Below, one piece after another: positions 23,424 to 31,975 of a stretch of DNA of 64,000 bases. Position 1 is the stretch's first letter. Each line of letters starts with the position of its first letter. Both the position numbers and the translations under genes were made by a program. The notes under the pieces are model-generated. The model worked only from the letters and a program-made list of their open reading frames with translations, was not told the DNA's origin and did no database searches. The stretch comes from Montanilutibacter psychrotolerans (GTDB lineage Bacteria > Pseudomonadota > Gammaproteobacteria > Xanthomonadales > Xanthomonadaceae), in the NCBI RefSeq assembly GCF_003719825.1, contig NZ_RIBS01000002.1:62001-126000 (forward strand), in the 5' to 3' direction.

Positions 23424-23456
23424 CGTCCTCTCCATTGGTCTGGTTATCCTTCGTCC

Positions 23457-25484
23457 ATGACGCGCACGATGCTACGCCTGCTGTCGACCCTGTTGCTGCC
23501 GGTGTTGTTGCCGCTGGCGACGCACGCGCAGGCACGCGTCGTGAGCGCCCGCATCGCGCGCGTGAGCACCGCGGTGGCCACGCTCGATGACGTCCGCGTG
23601 CGCCTGCAGTGGCACGAGGGCGCGACCGAGGGCGTGTTGCGCTTGCAGGCCGCCCGCATCGACGCGCCGGACCTGGGCTACCGCTTCGGCGACGTGGACT
23701 GGCAATGCCCGTTGCGGCGCGTCGGCAACGGCGGCTGGCACTGCGATGGAGCGGTCCGCGGCGATCGCGGCAAACCGCTGCGCCTGTCGTTGGCGATTGG
23801 CGTGGCGGACACGCACGCGCGGTTGTCACGTGGCGACGCCGTCATCGGACTGCACCGCGATGCCGCGACACCGGACCTGACCCGCATCGACCTGCGCCAG
23901 GTTCCGATCGCCTGGAGCGCCGCATTGCTGGCCAAGGCCTGGCCGGAGGCCCGCCTCAAGCAGGGACGCGTCGACGCCACCCTGGCCATCACCGCCGCGA
24001 CCGACCGGCCGGTGCGAGTCACCGGGCCCCTGTCCGTGCAGGCGCTTGGTCTGGACACACCCGATGGTGCGGTTGCCGCCGAAAACGTTTCGGCCAGACT
24101 GCAGCTGGACATGCAACTGGGCGAGCGGACCCACGCGGCGCTGCGTGGCCACCTGGTGGGCGGCGAACTGCTGTTTGGCAACACCTACGTGTCGTTGCAG
24201 CAGCGATCGGTGGCGGTGGCGCTCGAGGCGGCGCGCGGTGGCAGTGGCGGTTGGTCGCTGCCGCACTTCGCCTGGCGCGACGAAGAGATCCTCGCCCTGT
24301 CCGGCAGCGCCGCGCTGGGCGCCGACGGCAGCCTGCGCGCGTTGGAACTGCACGCGCGCAGCGGCAACCTGCAGCCCCTGCGCGACGGCTACCTCTCCGG
24401 TTGGCTTGGCCTGGCGGGCCTGGGCGATCTCGAACTGCGCGGCAGGCTCGAGGCCGACCTGCACCTGGTCGACGGCGCGTTGCGTTCTGCCGACGCCCGG
24501 TTGCAGGCGCTGGGAATCAGCGATCCACAGCATCGATTCGGCTTCGACGGGCTCGACGGAGACCTGCGTTTCTCGTCCACCACCGCCGTCGAAAGCGCAT
24601 TGCAGTGGCAAGGGGGCGAGCTCTACGGCCTCGCGTTCGGCGCCGCGCGGTTGCCGTTTTCCAGCAGCCAGGGCGAGTTGCGCCTGCGCGAGCCGGTGGC
24701 GTTTCCGATCCTCGGTGGGCGTGCCGGCTTCGATCACCTGCGCATCCGTCCTCCCGCCGACGGCCATCCGTTCGAGGTTGGCTTCGGGCTCGCGCTCGAT
24801 CGGCTCGACGTCGGGCAACTGGCCAAGGCGCTGGAGTGGCCCGCATTCGGCGGCGAGCTCAGCGGTCGCATTCCCCAGGCGCGCTACGCCAACGACCGCC
24901 TCGAGTTCGAGGGCGGCTTTGACATGCAGGTCTTCGATGGCCGCGTGGCGGTGTCGTCGCTGGCGATGGAGCGGCCATTCGGCACGGCACCGACGTTGTC
25001 GGCGGACATCTCGCTGGACGATCTCGACATGGAAGCGCTGACCGGCGCTTTCGATTTCGGCTCGATCACCGGACGCCTCGACGGTCGCATCGACGCACTA
25101 CGACTGGTCGACTGGACGCCCGTCGCGTTCGACGCGCAACTGCACAGCCAGCGCCACGACGGCGTGCGCCAGCGCATCAGCCAGCGCGCCGTGCAGGACC
25201 TGTCGAGCGTCGGCGACGCCTCGTTCGCCAACAGTCTGCAATCGCAACTGATCGGGCTGTTCGACGACTTTGGCTATTCGCGATTGGGCATCGCCTGTCG
25301 GTTGGCTGACGAGGTGTGCCAGATGGACGGCATCGGTTCAGCCGGGCAGGGCTTCATTATCGTGGACGGCTCAGGCATTCCGAGGCTGCGGGTGGTGGGT
25401 TTTAACCGCCGCGTCGACTGGCCGACCCTGCTCGAGCGCCTCGCGGCGGTGGGCAGCGGTGACGTCAAGCCGGTGTTCGACTAG
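23457..25484 (+). CDS. YdbH-like AsmA-superfamily intermembrane transport protein
   Basis: The 675-residue product has a signal peptide (RLLSTLLLPVLLPLATHAQA) followed by long repetitive beta-strand sequence typical of AsmA/DctA-YdbH proteins, which form bridges for phospholipid transfer between inner and outer membrane. The C-terminus (LSSVGDASFANSLQSQLIG, FDDFGYSRLGIACRL, then GQGFIIVDGSGIPRLRVVG) is the part I recognise. The next gene encodes a YdbL/YnbE-like lipoprotein, matching the E. coli ydbH-ynbE-ydbL operon. It is shorter than E. coli YdbH (~880). A TATCCT hexamer ends six bases before the ATG and no Shine-Dalgarno is present. Function is inferred from family and context. Confidence 0.75.
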   Translation: MTRTMLRLLSTLLLPVLLPLATHAQARVVSARIARVSTAVATLDDVRVRLQWHEGATEGVLRLQAARIDAPDLGYRFGDVDWQCPLRRVGNGGWHCDGAVRGDRGKPLRLSLAIGVADTHARLSRGDAVIGLHRDAATPDLTRIDLRQVPIAWSAALLAKAWPEARLKQGRVDATLAITAATDRPVRVTGPLSVQALGLDTPDGAVAAENVSARLQLDMQLGERTHAALRGHLVGGELLFGNTYVSLQQRSVAVALEAARGGSGGWSLPHFAWRDEEILALSGSAALGADGSLRALELHARSGNLQPLRDGYLSGWLGLAGLGDLELRGRLEADLHLVDGALRSADARLQALGISDPQHRFGFDGLDGDLRFSSTTAVESALQWQGGELYGLAFGAARLPFSSSQGELRLREPVAFPILGGRAGFDHLRIRPPADGHPFEVGFGLALDRLDVGQLAKALEWPAFGGELSGRIPQARYANDRLEFEGGFDMQVFDGRVAVSSLAMERPFGTAPTLSADISLDDLDMEALTGAFDFGSITGRLDGRIDALRLVDWTPVAFDAQLHSQRHDGVRQRISQRAVQDLSSVGDASFANSLQSQLIGLFDDFGYSRLGIACRLADEVCQMDGIGSAGQGFIIVDGSGIPRLRVVGFNRRVDWPTLLERLAAVGSGDVKPVFD

Positions 25485-25515
25485 CGGCACGTGCTGGGCG
25501 CGACATTTGAAGTCG

Positions 25516-25585
25516 ATTCGTCGAGGACGGTTCATCGACGGCGATTCATCGGTGGTGATTGATCGGTAGTGTTTGATCGAGGGCA
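25516..25585 (+). repeat. five degenerate 14-bp tandem repeats
   Basis: Five consecutive 14-base units: ATTCGTCGAGGACG, GTTCATCGACGGCG, ATTCATCGGTGGTG, ATTGATCGGTAGTG, TTTGATCGAGGGCA. The shared core is TTnATCGnnGGnn. The array is 31 bases after the YdbH-like stop and about 140 bases before the YdbL-like ATG, and it is AT-richer than the flanks. Confidence 0.75.
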
Positions 25586-25723
25586 GTGGAGTCGAGTTAA
25601 GGTAGCGCCCGCGTGCGAATCCTTCGCGGCGTGGACGGATCGCAAACCCGCGGACGGATCCTTGAACCAGCGCGCGACATGCGCACAACCGCGCACAGTT
25701 GCGCGAACAACGGGAGAAACACC

Positions 25724-26350
25724 ATGCGTCGTTGGATGGGATTGCCGATCGCCGCCGTGATGCTGACGGCGTGCGTCACGATCAACGTGTACTTCCCGGC
25801 CGCCGAGGCCAAGGAAGCCGCCAAGGAATTCGTCGAGAAGGTGATCGGCGATGAAGCCACCACCCCGGCGACCGAACCCGCGCCGTCTTCGGGCGGGCCA
25901 AGCGCCTCGCTGCAACACGCTCCCACGCGCCAGCTCGCCCTGCGCATCGACTGGCTGTCGCTGGTGGGTATCGGCACCGCGCACGCGCAGGGGCAGCCCG
26001 ACATCACCATCAAGACGCCGGCCATCCAGGCAATTCAGGCACGCATGGCCGGGCGGTTCGACGCGCAGCTGCGTGCGGGCTTCGACGCCGGCGCGCTTGG
26101 CTTCGGCCGCGACGGCACGATCGTGGTGCGTGATGCCGCCAAGCTCGCGCTGAAGGATCGCGTTGCGGTCAACAGCGCCGTCGCCGACGACAACCGCGAT
26201 CGCAAGGCGGTGTACCGCGAAGTCGCGGTCGCCAACGGCCACCCCGAGTGGGAGTCGCAGATCCGCGACGTGTTTGCCCGCCAGTGGGTCGCCAGCGCCC
26301 GAGCCGGCTGGTACTACCAGGACGCCGCTGGCACCTGGAAGCAGAAGTAG
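25724..26350 (+). CDS. YdbL (DUF1318)-like lipoprotein with YnbE-like N-terminus
   Basis: The 208-residue product has a lipoprotein signal ending in LTAC (lipobox), then VTINVYFPAAEAKEAAKEF, a Pro/Ser linker, and a DUF1318 domain (QAIQARMAGRFDAQLRAG, FGRDGTIVVRDAA, ending VASARAGWYYQDAAGTWKQK). In E. coli, YnbE is the small lipoprotein and YdbL the soluble partner of YdbH; here the two appear joined in one chain. The start follows CGGGAGAAAC. Partnership with the YdbH-like protein in envelope lipid homeostasis is inferred from gene order. Confidence 0.75.
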   Translation: MRRWMGLPIAAVMLTACVTINVYFPAAEAKEAAKEFVEKVIGDEATTPATEPAPSSGGPSASLQHAPTRQLALRIDWLSLVGIGTAHAQGQPDITIKTPAIQAIQARMAGRFDAQLRAGFDAGALGFGRDGTIVVRDAAKLALKDRVAVNSAVADDNRDRKAVYREVAVANGHPEWESQIRDVFARQWVASARAGWYYQDAAGTWKQK

Positions 26351-26360
26351 TCCACTTTTC

Positions 26361-26480
26361 GGGACTCGGGACTCGGGACTCGAACCCCGAGTCCCGGAAT
26401 TCGTTTCCCGCTTCCCGAACCCCGAACCCCGAACCCCGAACCCCGAACCCCGAGTCCCGAGTCCCGAGTCCCGAGTCCCG
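26361..26480 (+). repeat. heptanucleotide array GGGACTC / CCCGAAC / CCCGAGT
   Basis: Three GGGACTC units (26361-26381), one CCCGAGT (26386-26392), a spacer, then five CCCGAAC units (26414-26448) and four CCCGAGT units (26449-26476). GGGACTC is the reverse complement of GAGTCCC, so the left and right arms can pair: a local hairpin forms at about 26374-26396 and a longer one can span the whole array. It fills the gap between the YdbL-like gene and rlmD and may serve as a terminator for the former. Such arrays vary in copy number by slippage. Confidence 0.9.
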
Positions 26481-26493
26481 ATCCAACCGCTTC

Positions 26494-26502
26494 TGTCACA
26501 AT
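26494..26502 (+). promoter_or_regulatory. extended -10 element for rlmD
   Basis: TGTCACAAT is a TGn-extended -10 with four of six TATAAT matches, about 30 bases before the rlmD GTG. The region where a -35 would sit (26474-26479) is the last heptamer of the repeat array, so copy-number change would alter only the sequence upstream of the core promoter. Confidence 0.4.
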
Positions 26503-26531
26503 GCGCGCCCCCTGAATCACCGCTAGCAGCC

Positions 26532-27866
26532 GTGGCCCGCAACCGTATCGACCAGACCCCCTTCGAAGCCGACATCACCGGCATGACCCATGACGGCCGC
26601 GGCGTTGCGCGGCGTGCCGACGGAAAGGCGGTGTTCGTCGCCGGAGCGCTGCCTGGCGAGCGGGTGATGGCCAGCCAGACCGGCCGCCACAAGAGTTTCG
26701 ACGAGGCGCGTACCGTCGAGGTGCTGCAGGCCGCTCCCGAACGCGTGAGCCCGCGCTGCCCGCATTTCGGCGTGTGCAGCGGCTGCGCATTGCAGCACTA
26801 CGACGAATCGCAGCAGATCGTCGCCAAGCAGCGGGTGCTGATCGAGAACCTGGAGCGCATCGGCCACGTGACGCCCGAGCGCGTGCTCGCGCCGCTGACC
26901 GACGCCGCCTGGGGCTACCGCCGCAAGGGCCGGTTCTCGGTGCGACGCGTCGAGAAAAAGGACAAGACCCTGGTCGGGTTCCGCGAGACCGACCCGCGCT
27001 TCGTGGCCGACATCGGCGAGTGCCACACCGTCATCCCGCAGATCGGCGAGCGCATCGGCGCACTGTCGCAGCTGGTCGATGGCCTCGATGGCCGCCGCGA
27101 CATTCCGCAGATCGAGTTCATCGCCGGCGACCCCACGCCGGACTTCAGCGGCATCGCGCTGACCTTCCGCCACCTGGCGCCGCTGTCCCAGGCCGATCGC
27201 GACGCGCTGGTCGCGTTCGGGCAGCAGCACGATTTCGCGATCTACCTGCAGCCCGGTGGCGTCGACAGCGTGCACCCGCTGTGGCCGGCCGAACCCACGC
27301 TGGCCTTCGCCTTGCCGCAGTGGGACCTCCGGTTTGCATTCCGTCCGCTGGACTTCATCCAGGTCAACGCCGGCCTCAACGGCAAGATGATCCAGTCCGC
27401 GCTCGACCTGCTCGACGCCGGCCCCGACGACCGGGTGCTCGATCTGTTCTGCGGCCTGGGCAACTTCACCCTGCCGCTGGCGCGCCAAGTGCGCGAAGTG
27501 GTCGGCGTGGAAGGCGAGGCCGGCCTGGTGCAGCGCGCGCGCGACAATGCCGCTGCCAACGGCATCGCCAACGCGCAGTTCCATGCTGCTGACCTGGGCA
27601 AGGACCTGTCCACCCAGCCGTGGATGGGCGAGGGCTTCGACCGACTGCTGCTGGATCCGCCGCGTTCGGGCGCGGATTTCGTGCTGACCCAGCTGCCGCT
27701 CAAGCAGTTCAAGCGCATCGTGTACGTGAGCTGCCATCCGGCGTCGCTGGCGCGCGATGCGGGTTACCTGGTCAACGAGCGCGGCTGGAAGCTCAAGGCC
27801 GCCGGCGTGATGGACATGTTCCCGCACACCGCGCACGTGGAATCGATCGCGGTGTTCGAGCCGTAG
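26532..27866 (+). CDS. rlmD: 23S rRNA (uracil-1939-C5)-methyltransferase
   Basis: SAM-dependent RNA m5U methyltransferase with an iron-sulfur cluster. The 444-residue product has an N-terminal TRAM-like domain, cluster cysteines Cys76, Cys82, Cys85 (RCPHFGVCSGC) and Cys164 (IGECHTV), the SAM motif VLDLFCGLGNFTLPLAR, LLLDPPRSG and the catalytic Cys in VYVSCHPASLARD. The start is GTG at 26532 (MARNRIDQTPFEADI after initiation); the frame extends upstream through the repeat array but has no homology there. Confidence 0.93.
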   Translation: MARNRIDQTPFEADITGMTHDGRGVARRADGKAVFVAGALPGERVMASQTGRHKSFDEARTVEVLQAAPERVSPRCPHFGVCSGCALQHYDESQQIVAKQRVLIENLERIGHVTPERVLAPLTDAAWGYRRKGRFSVRRVEKKDKTLVGFRETDPRFVADIGECHTVIPQIGERIGALSQLVDGLDGRRDIPQIEFIAGDPTPDFSGIALTFRHLAPLSQADRDALVAFGQQHDFAIYLQPGGVDSVHPLWPAEPTLAFALPQWDLRFAFRPLDFIQVNAGLNGKMIQSALDLLDAGPDDRVLDLFCGLGNFTLPLARQVREVVGVEGEAGLVQRARDNAAANGIANAQFHAADLGKDLSTQPWMGEGFDRLLLDPPRSGADFVLTQLPLKQFKRIVYVSCHPASLARDAGYLVNERGWKLKAAGVMDMFPHTAHVESIAVFEP

Positions 27867-27947
27867 GCAACCGTCCGCGTTGATGCCTGTCGCGCGACGG
27901 GTGCGATGGAACCTGCCGGCCGTGCCGCCGGCGCTGGAGAAAATGCA

Positions 27948-28475
27948 ATGCCCATCGAGATCGAACGCAAGTTCCTGGTCACCGGCGACGGCTGGCGTGC
28001 TGCGGCGCGCGAGGTCGTGCCGATGGCGCAGGGCTACCTCAACGACCTGGCGAGCATGGACAGCGGTGCGATGAAGGCCTCGGTGCGCGTGCGCATCGCC
28101 GGCGACGCGGCGTACCTGAATTTCAAGTCGCGCGAGCTGGGCCACACGCGCCAGGAGTTCGAGTATCCGATTCCGGTTGCTGACGCACGCGCGCTGCTGG
28201 CGCTCAGTGTCGGCGGGCTGGTCGACAAGCGACGGCACCTGGTCGAGTTCGAAGGCCACCTGTGGGAGGTCGACGAATTCCTCGGCGACAACGCCGGACT
28301 GGTGGTGGCCGAGATCGAACTGGCGTCGGCCGACGAGGTATTCGCGCTGCCGCCGTGGATTGGCGCTGAAGTCACCGACGCCGCCCGCTACTACAACCTG
28401 GCGCTGGCCAGCCGCCCGTACGTGCAATGGAGCCCGAACGAGCGCGCCGGCACGCCCGGCGCCGCGGTTGACTGA
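27948..28475 (+). CDS. CYTH-domain (triphosphate tunnel) protein
   Basis: The 175-residue product begins PIEIERKFLV, the ExExK signature of the CYTH/triphosphate tunnel metalloenzyme superfamily, followed by SVRVRIAGDAAYLNFKSR and LWEVDEFLGDNAGLVVAEIE strands. Members of this class hydrolyse inorganic triphosphate or thiamine triphosphate; the substrate here is unknown. The ATG follows a GGAGAAAATGCA ribosome-binding region. Confidence 0.9.
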   Translation: MPIEIERKFLVTGDGWRAAAREVVPMAQGYLNDLASMDSGAMKASVRVRIAGDAAYLNFKSRELGHTRQEFEYPIPVADARALLALSVGGLVDKRRHLVEFEGHLWEVDEFLGDNAGLVVAEIELASADEVFALPPWIGAEVTDAARYYNLALASRPYVQWSPNERAGTPGAAVD

Positions 28476-28525
28476 GGGCGCCCGCGCCCCCACCTCCCGT
28501 CGATAGCCACACGACGGAACCCCCC

Positions 28526-29224
28526 ATGCGCATCGACATCTGGTCCGACCTGGTCTGCCCCTGGTGCTGGATCGGCAAACATCGCCTGCAGGCCGCGCTG
28601 GACCAACTCGGACAGGCCGGCACGTCGGTCGACATCCACTGGCACGCGTTCCAGCTCGACCCCGACAGCGACGAAACCCCCGTGCCGCTGCGCGAGGCCT
28701 ACGTGCGCAAGTTCGGTGGCATCGAGCGCACCGAGCAGATTCTTGCCAGCACCCAGGCCACCGGCCGGGCGGAAGGGTTGCCGTTCGATTTCGACCGTGG
28801 CCAGGTGCGTGTCAACACACTCAAGGCGCATCGCCTGGTGTGGCTGGCCGGTCGCGAGGGCGATGCCGGCGCGGTGGGCGAAGCGTTGTTCCGCGCGCAT
28901 TTCGCGCACGGCCGCAATCTCGCCGATACGCAGGTGCTGGTGGAGGCGGGCATCGCCGGTGGTCTGGACGAAGCGCGCGTGCGCGCGATGCTGGCGTCGG
29001 ACGAAGGCATCGCCGAGGTGCAGGCGCAGCTTGGCCAGGCACGCGCGCTGGGCATCACCGCGGTGCCGACGTTCATCATCGACGGCCGCGTTGGCGTGCA
29101 GGGCGGTCAGCCACCGCAGGCGTTTCTCGAGATCTTCGCGAAGCTGGGCCTGACCGTGCCGGCGATCGACGCCGCGCAAGCCGCTTCGGGCGATGCGTGC
29201 GGCCCCACCGGCTGCGCGGTCTGA
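28526..29224 (+). CDS. DsbA family oxidoreductase, FrnE-like
   Basis: Thioredoxin-fold disulfide oxidoreductase. The 232-residue product has no signal peptide and starts MRIDIWSDLVCPWCWIGKH, giving a CPWC active site typical of FrnE/2-hydroxychromene-isomerase relatives, with the cis-Pro loop in ITAVPTFIIDGRVGVQGGQ. It ends in GDACGPTGCAV, an extra cysteine pair seen in some FrnE proteins. It is probably a cytoplasmic thiol enzyme; the substrate is unknown. Confidence 0.9.
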   Translation: MRIDIWSDLVCPWCWIGKHRLQAALDQLGQAGTSVDIHWHAFQLDPDSDETPVPLREAYVRKFGGIERTEQILASTQATGRAEGLPFDFDRGQVRVNTLKAHRLVWLAGREGDAGAVGEALFRAHFAHGRNLADTQVLVEAGIAGGLDEARVRAMLASDEGIAEVQAQLGQARALGITAVPTFIIDGRVGVQGGQPPQAFLEIFAKLGLTVPAIDAAQAASGDACGPTGCAV

Positions 29225-29556
29225 ACGACCCCGCCCCGCGCCCGCGGTCGCCCTGTGGCGGCGGGTGCGTCGCTCGCAGCGCATGAGCGACCGCGGCAGC
29301 TGACCTCATCGCCGGAACCGCGCTGACTGAACGCGCGGTTCGACCGTCGCCGCTACGGCGGCGTCGTGGCACCGCCTGTGGTGCCGATCGTCGCCAGCCC
29401 GATCACAGCCGGTCCGATCGCCGGCCGGTCCGATCGCCAGGCAGCCCGACGCCAGCCCGCCCGATCGCCAGCCGGGCTGCGCCCGCCGCGCCATCTGGGC
29501 GACAATGCCGGTCCGCGCCCAACGGCGTGTCACTCGACAGAACCGGAGTCCCCCGC
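29225..29556. other. 332-bp FrnE-nagZ gap with short direct repeats
   Basis: No gene seen. GCCGGTCCGATCGCC occurs twice (29408-29422 and 29424-29438), with a further CCGATCGCC at about 29461. GACAAT at 29501-29506 could be a -10 box for nagZ, 50 bases upstream, without a good -35. Confidence 0.35.
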
Positions 29557-30552
29557 ATGCTCGTGATCGGCGTAGCCGGCACCGAACTCACCGCGCAGGA
29601 GCGCGACTGGCTGCAGCACGATGCCTGCGCCGGCGTGATCCTGTTCACCCGAAACTTCGCGTCCAAGGCGCAGGTCACTGAACTGTCGCAGGCCATCCGC
29701 GAGGCCGCGTCGCGCCCGCAGCTGATCTGCGTGGACCAGGAAGGCGGTCGCGTGCAGCGCTTCCGCGAGGGCTACAGCGCATTGCCGCCGCTGGAAGGCT
29801 TTGACGCGCGGTTTGCCAACGACCCGCAGGGCGCACTCGCGCTCGCGCAGGAGCATGCCTGGCTGATGGCCAGCGAGATCCGCGCGACCGGCATCGACCT
29901 CAGCTTCGCTCCCGTGGTCGACCTGGGCCGCGGCAACCTGGCAATCGGCAATCGCGCGTTCTCCGCCGATCCGCACGTGGTCGCGCAGTTCACGCGCGCC
30001 TACGTGCAGGGCATGCATTCGGCCGGCATGGCGGCCACCCTCAAGCACTTCCCGGGTCACGGCTCGGTGCTGGAGGACACGCATTTCGACGATGCGGTCG
30101 ATCCGCGTCCGCTGGACGAGATTCGCGCGCTCGACCTGGTTCCCTTTGTCGCCGGCATCGAGGCCAAGGCCGACGCGGTGATGATGGCGCACGTGGCGTA
30201 CCCGGCCGTGGCGCCGGAGCCGGCGGGTTATTCGAAGGTCTGGATCGAGGACATCCTGCGCAAGGAAATGGGCTTCCGCGGCGTGGTGTTCAGCGACGAC
30301 ATCGGCATGGCGGCGGCGTTCTCGGCCGGCGGCATCAAGGCGCGCGTCGACCTGCACCTGGATGCCGGCTGCGACGTCGTGCTGGTCTGTCACCCGGAGC
30401 TGGTGGAGGAGTCGTTGGGCGCCATCAAGGACCGCAAGCTCAACACCATGGCCCTGGCGGGCCTGCTCGGCCGCGGTCCGATGGGCTGGGATGGCCTGCT
30501 GGCCGACGCGCGATACGGCAACACCCGCGGCCGCATCGAAGGGCTGGCGTGA
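29557..30552 (+). CDS. nagZ: beta-N-acetylhexosaminidase
   Basis: Cytoplasmic glycoside hydrolase family 3 enzyme that removes GlcNAc from anhydromuropeptides in cell-wall recycling. The 331-residue product has CVDQEGGRVQRFREG, LDLSFAPVVDLGRGNLAIG-like region, the KHFPGHGSVLEDTHFD catalytic loop and the nucleophile Asp in VVFSDDIGMAAAF. A CCGGAG ribosome-binding sequence precedes the ATG. It overlaps hpt, and the nagZ-hpt-mtnP set resembles Pseudomonas nagZ-mtnP neighbourhoods. Confidence 0.96.
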   Translation: MLVIGVAGTELTAQERDWLQHDACAGVILFTRNFASKAQVTELSQAIREAASRPQLICVDQEGGRVQRFREGYSALPPLEGFDARFANDPQGALALAQEHAWLMASEIRATGIDLSFAPVVDLGRGNLAIGNRAFSADPHVVAQFTRAYVQGMHSAGMAATLKHFPGHGSVLEDTHFDDAVDPRPLDEIRALDLVPFVAGIEAKADAVMMAHVAYPAVAPEPAGYSKVWIEDILRKEMGFRGVVFSDDIGMAAAFSAGGIKARVDLHLDAGCDVVLVCHPELVEESLGAIKDRKLNTMALAGLLGRGPMGWDGLLADARYGNTRGRIEGLA

Positions 30553-31106
30553 TGGAGCGCCCGGAACTCGCGGCCGCACTGGCCAACGCTGAAATCGTCG
30601 TCGACCGCTTCGCCATCGAAGCGGGCGTCATCGCGATGGCGCGCGCCATCCACGCCGACTACATCGGCAGCGTACCGGTCTACCTCACCGTCATGCACGG
30701 TGGCATGCCGTTCGCGTCGCTGCTGGCGATGGAGCTTGGCGCGCTCGGCCTGGACCTGGAATTCGATTACCTGCATGCCACGCGTTATCGCGGCCAGACC
30801 ACCGGCAGCGAACTGGTGTGGAAGCACCGCCCGGCGACATCGCTCCAGGGGCGCCGGGTGATCCTTGCCGACGACATCGTCGACGAGGGCCACACGCTGG
30901 CCGCGGTGCGCGCCTGGTGCAAGGAGCAGGGGGCGACCGAGGTGCGCATCGCCGCGTTGTCGGTGAAGCAGCACGATCGCTGCGTTGCGGGGCTGTGCGC
31001 GGACTACGTGGCGGTGGATGTGCCCGATCGCTACGTGTTCGGCTATGGCATGGACTACCACGAGCAGGGCCGCAACCTGCCCGACATCTACGCGTTGAAG
31101 GATTGA
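30552..31106 (+). CDS. hpt: hypoxanthine-guanine phosphoribosyltransferase
   Basis: Purine salvage enzyme. The 184-residue product has the PRPP-binding motif VILADDIVDEGHTLAAV and the upstream YLHATRYRGQTTG flexible loop. The start is either ATG 30552 (TGATG overlap with nagZ) or GTG 30549. It is followed one base later by mtnP, forming a purine/5'-methylthio salvage pair. Confidence 0.9.
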   Translation: MERPELAAALANAEIVVDRFAIEAGVIAMARAIHADYIGSVPVYLTVMHGGMPFASLLAMELGALGLDLEFDYLHATRYRGQTTGSELVWKHRPATSLQGRRVILADDIVDEGHTLAAVRAWCKEQGATEVRIAALSVKQHDRCVAGLCADYVAVDVPDRYVFGYGMDYHEQGRNLPDIYALKD

Positions 31107-31107
31107 G

Positions 31108-31860
31108 ATGAGAGACATCGAACTGGCCATCATCGGCGGCACCGGCCTCTACCAGCTGGCGCAACTCCAGGACGTCGAGAGTCACCAGCCGGTCACGCGC
31201 TACGGCGCGCCGTCCGGGCCGGTGCGCGTGGGCATGCTGGCCGGGCGTCGTGTCGCGTTCCTCGCCCGTCATGGCGAAGGCCATTCGATGCCGCCGCACC
31301 GGGTCAACTACCGCGCCAACCTGGCCGCACTGCAGGCGCTGGGCGCCACGCGCGTACTCGCGCTCAACACCGTCGGCGGAATCAGCACCGCGTTCGCGCC
31401 GCGCGCGCTGGGCTGCCCCGATCAGCTGATCGACTACACCTGGGGCCGCGTCTCGACGATCTGCGAGGAGCCGGGCACCGAGGTGCTGCACGTGGACTTT
31501 GGCGAGCCGTATTCGCGCAGCCTGCGTGCGGCGGTACTGGCCGCAGCCAAGAAGGCCGGCGTTCCGGTGGCCGATGGCGGTTGCTATGGCGCCACCCAGG
31601 GCCCGCGCCTGGAGACCCGCGCCGAGATCACGCGCATGCGCCGCGACGGCTGCGACCTGGTCGGCATGACCGGCATGCCTGAGGCCGGCATCGCGCGCGA
31701 ACTCGGCCTCGAGTACGCCTGCCTGGCGATCGTCGCCAACTGGGCCGCCGGCGCTGGGCCCGACCCGGACGAGGTGATCACGCTGCAGGACGTGCTCGAC
31801 AACGTGGCCGTGGCATCGGCCAAGTTGCCGTCGCTGTTGGGCGCGCTGCTGGAGGGGTGA
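31108..31860 (+). CDS. S-methyl-5'-thioinosine (or thioadenosine) phosphorylase
   Basis: Nucleoside phosphorylase of the MTAP/PNP family. The 250-residue product has [10 protein letters not shown] (phosphate loop), [40 protein letters not shown] and [19 protein letters not shown]. The last motif and overall length resemble Pseudomonas PA3004, which prefers methylthioinosine. With hpt next door the product hypoxanthine could be salvaged directly, which supports the inosine specificity, but specificity is inferred. Confidence 0.87.
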   Translation: MRDIELAIIGGTGLYQLAQLQDVESHQPVTRYGAPSGPVRVGMLAGRRVAFLARHGEGHSMPPHRVNYRANLAALQALGATRVLALNTVGGISTAFAPRALGCPDQLIDYTWGRVSTICEEPGTEVLHVDFGEPYSRSLRAAVLAAAKKAGVPVADGGCYGATQGPRLETRAEITRMRRDGCDLVGMTGMPEAGIARELGLEYACLAIVANWAAGAGPDPDEVITLQDVLDNVAVASAKLPSLLGALLEG

Positions 31861-31880
31861 CCGCGCGAGGCGCGTGGCGA

Positions 31881-31909
31881 TTGTCAACGCCCCGTTCAGT
31901 TTGCATACT
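31881..31909 (+). promoter_or_regulatory. sigma-70 promoter of the cold-shock gene
   Basis: TTGTCA (31881-31886, five of six) and CATACT (31904-31909, four of six) are separated by 17 bases. The leader to the ATG would be about 60 bases. Confidence 0.65.
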
Positions 31910-31975
31910 CGCCCGGCGTCTGGCGGCCCAAAGCGCCGGCGCCATCACCGCACCCAGCATGAGGTCAATAAGGAT

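Noticed and set aside
26414-26476. Heptamer run considered as a CRISPR array or telomere-like element
   Set aside because: The units are contiguous 7-mers without spacers; it is a simple-sequence repeat.
29408-29470. Short CCGATCGCC direct repeats considered as a possible CRISPR or attachment site
   Set aside because: Only two long copies with a one-base spacer and a partial third; no regular spacers, no integrase or cas gene nearby.
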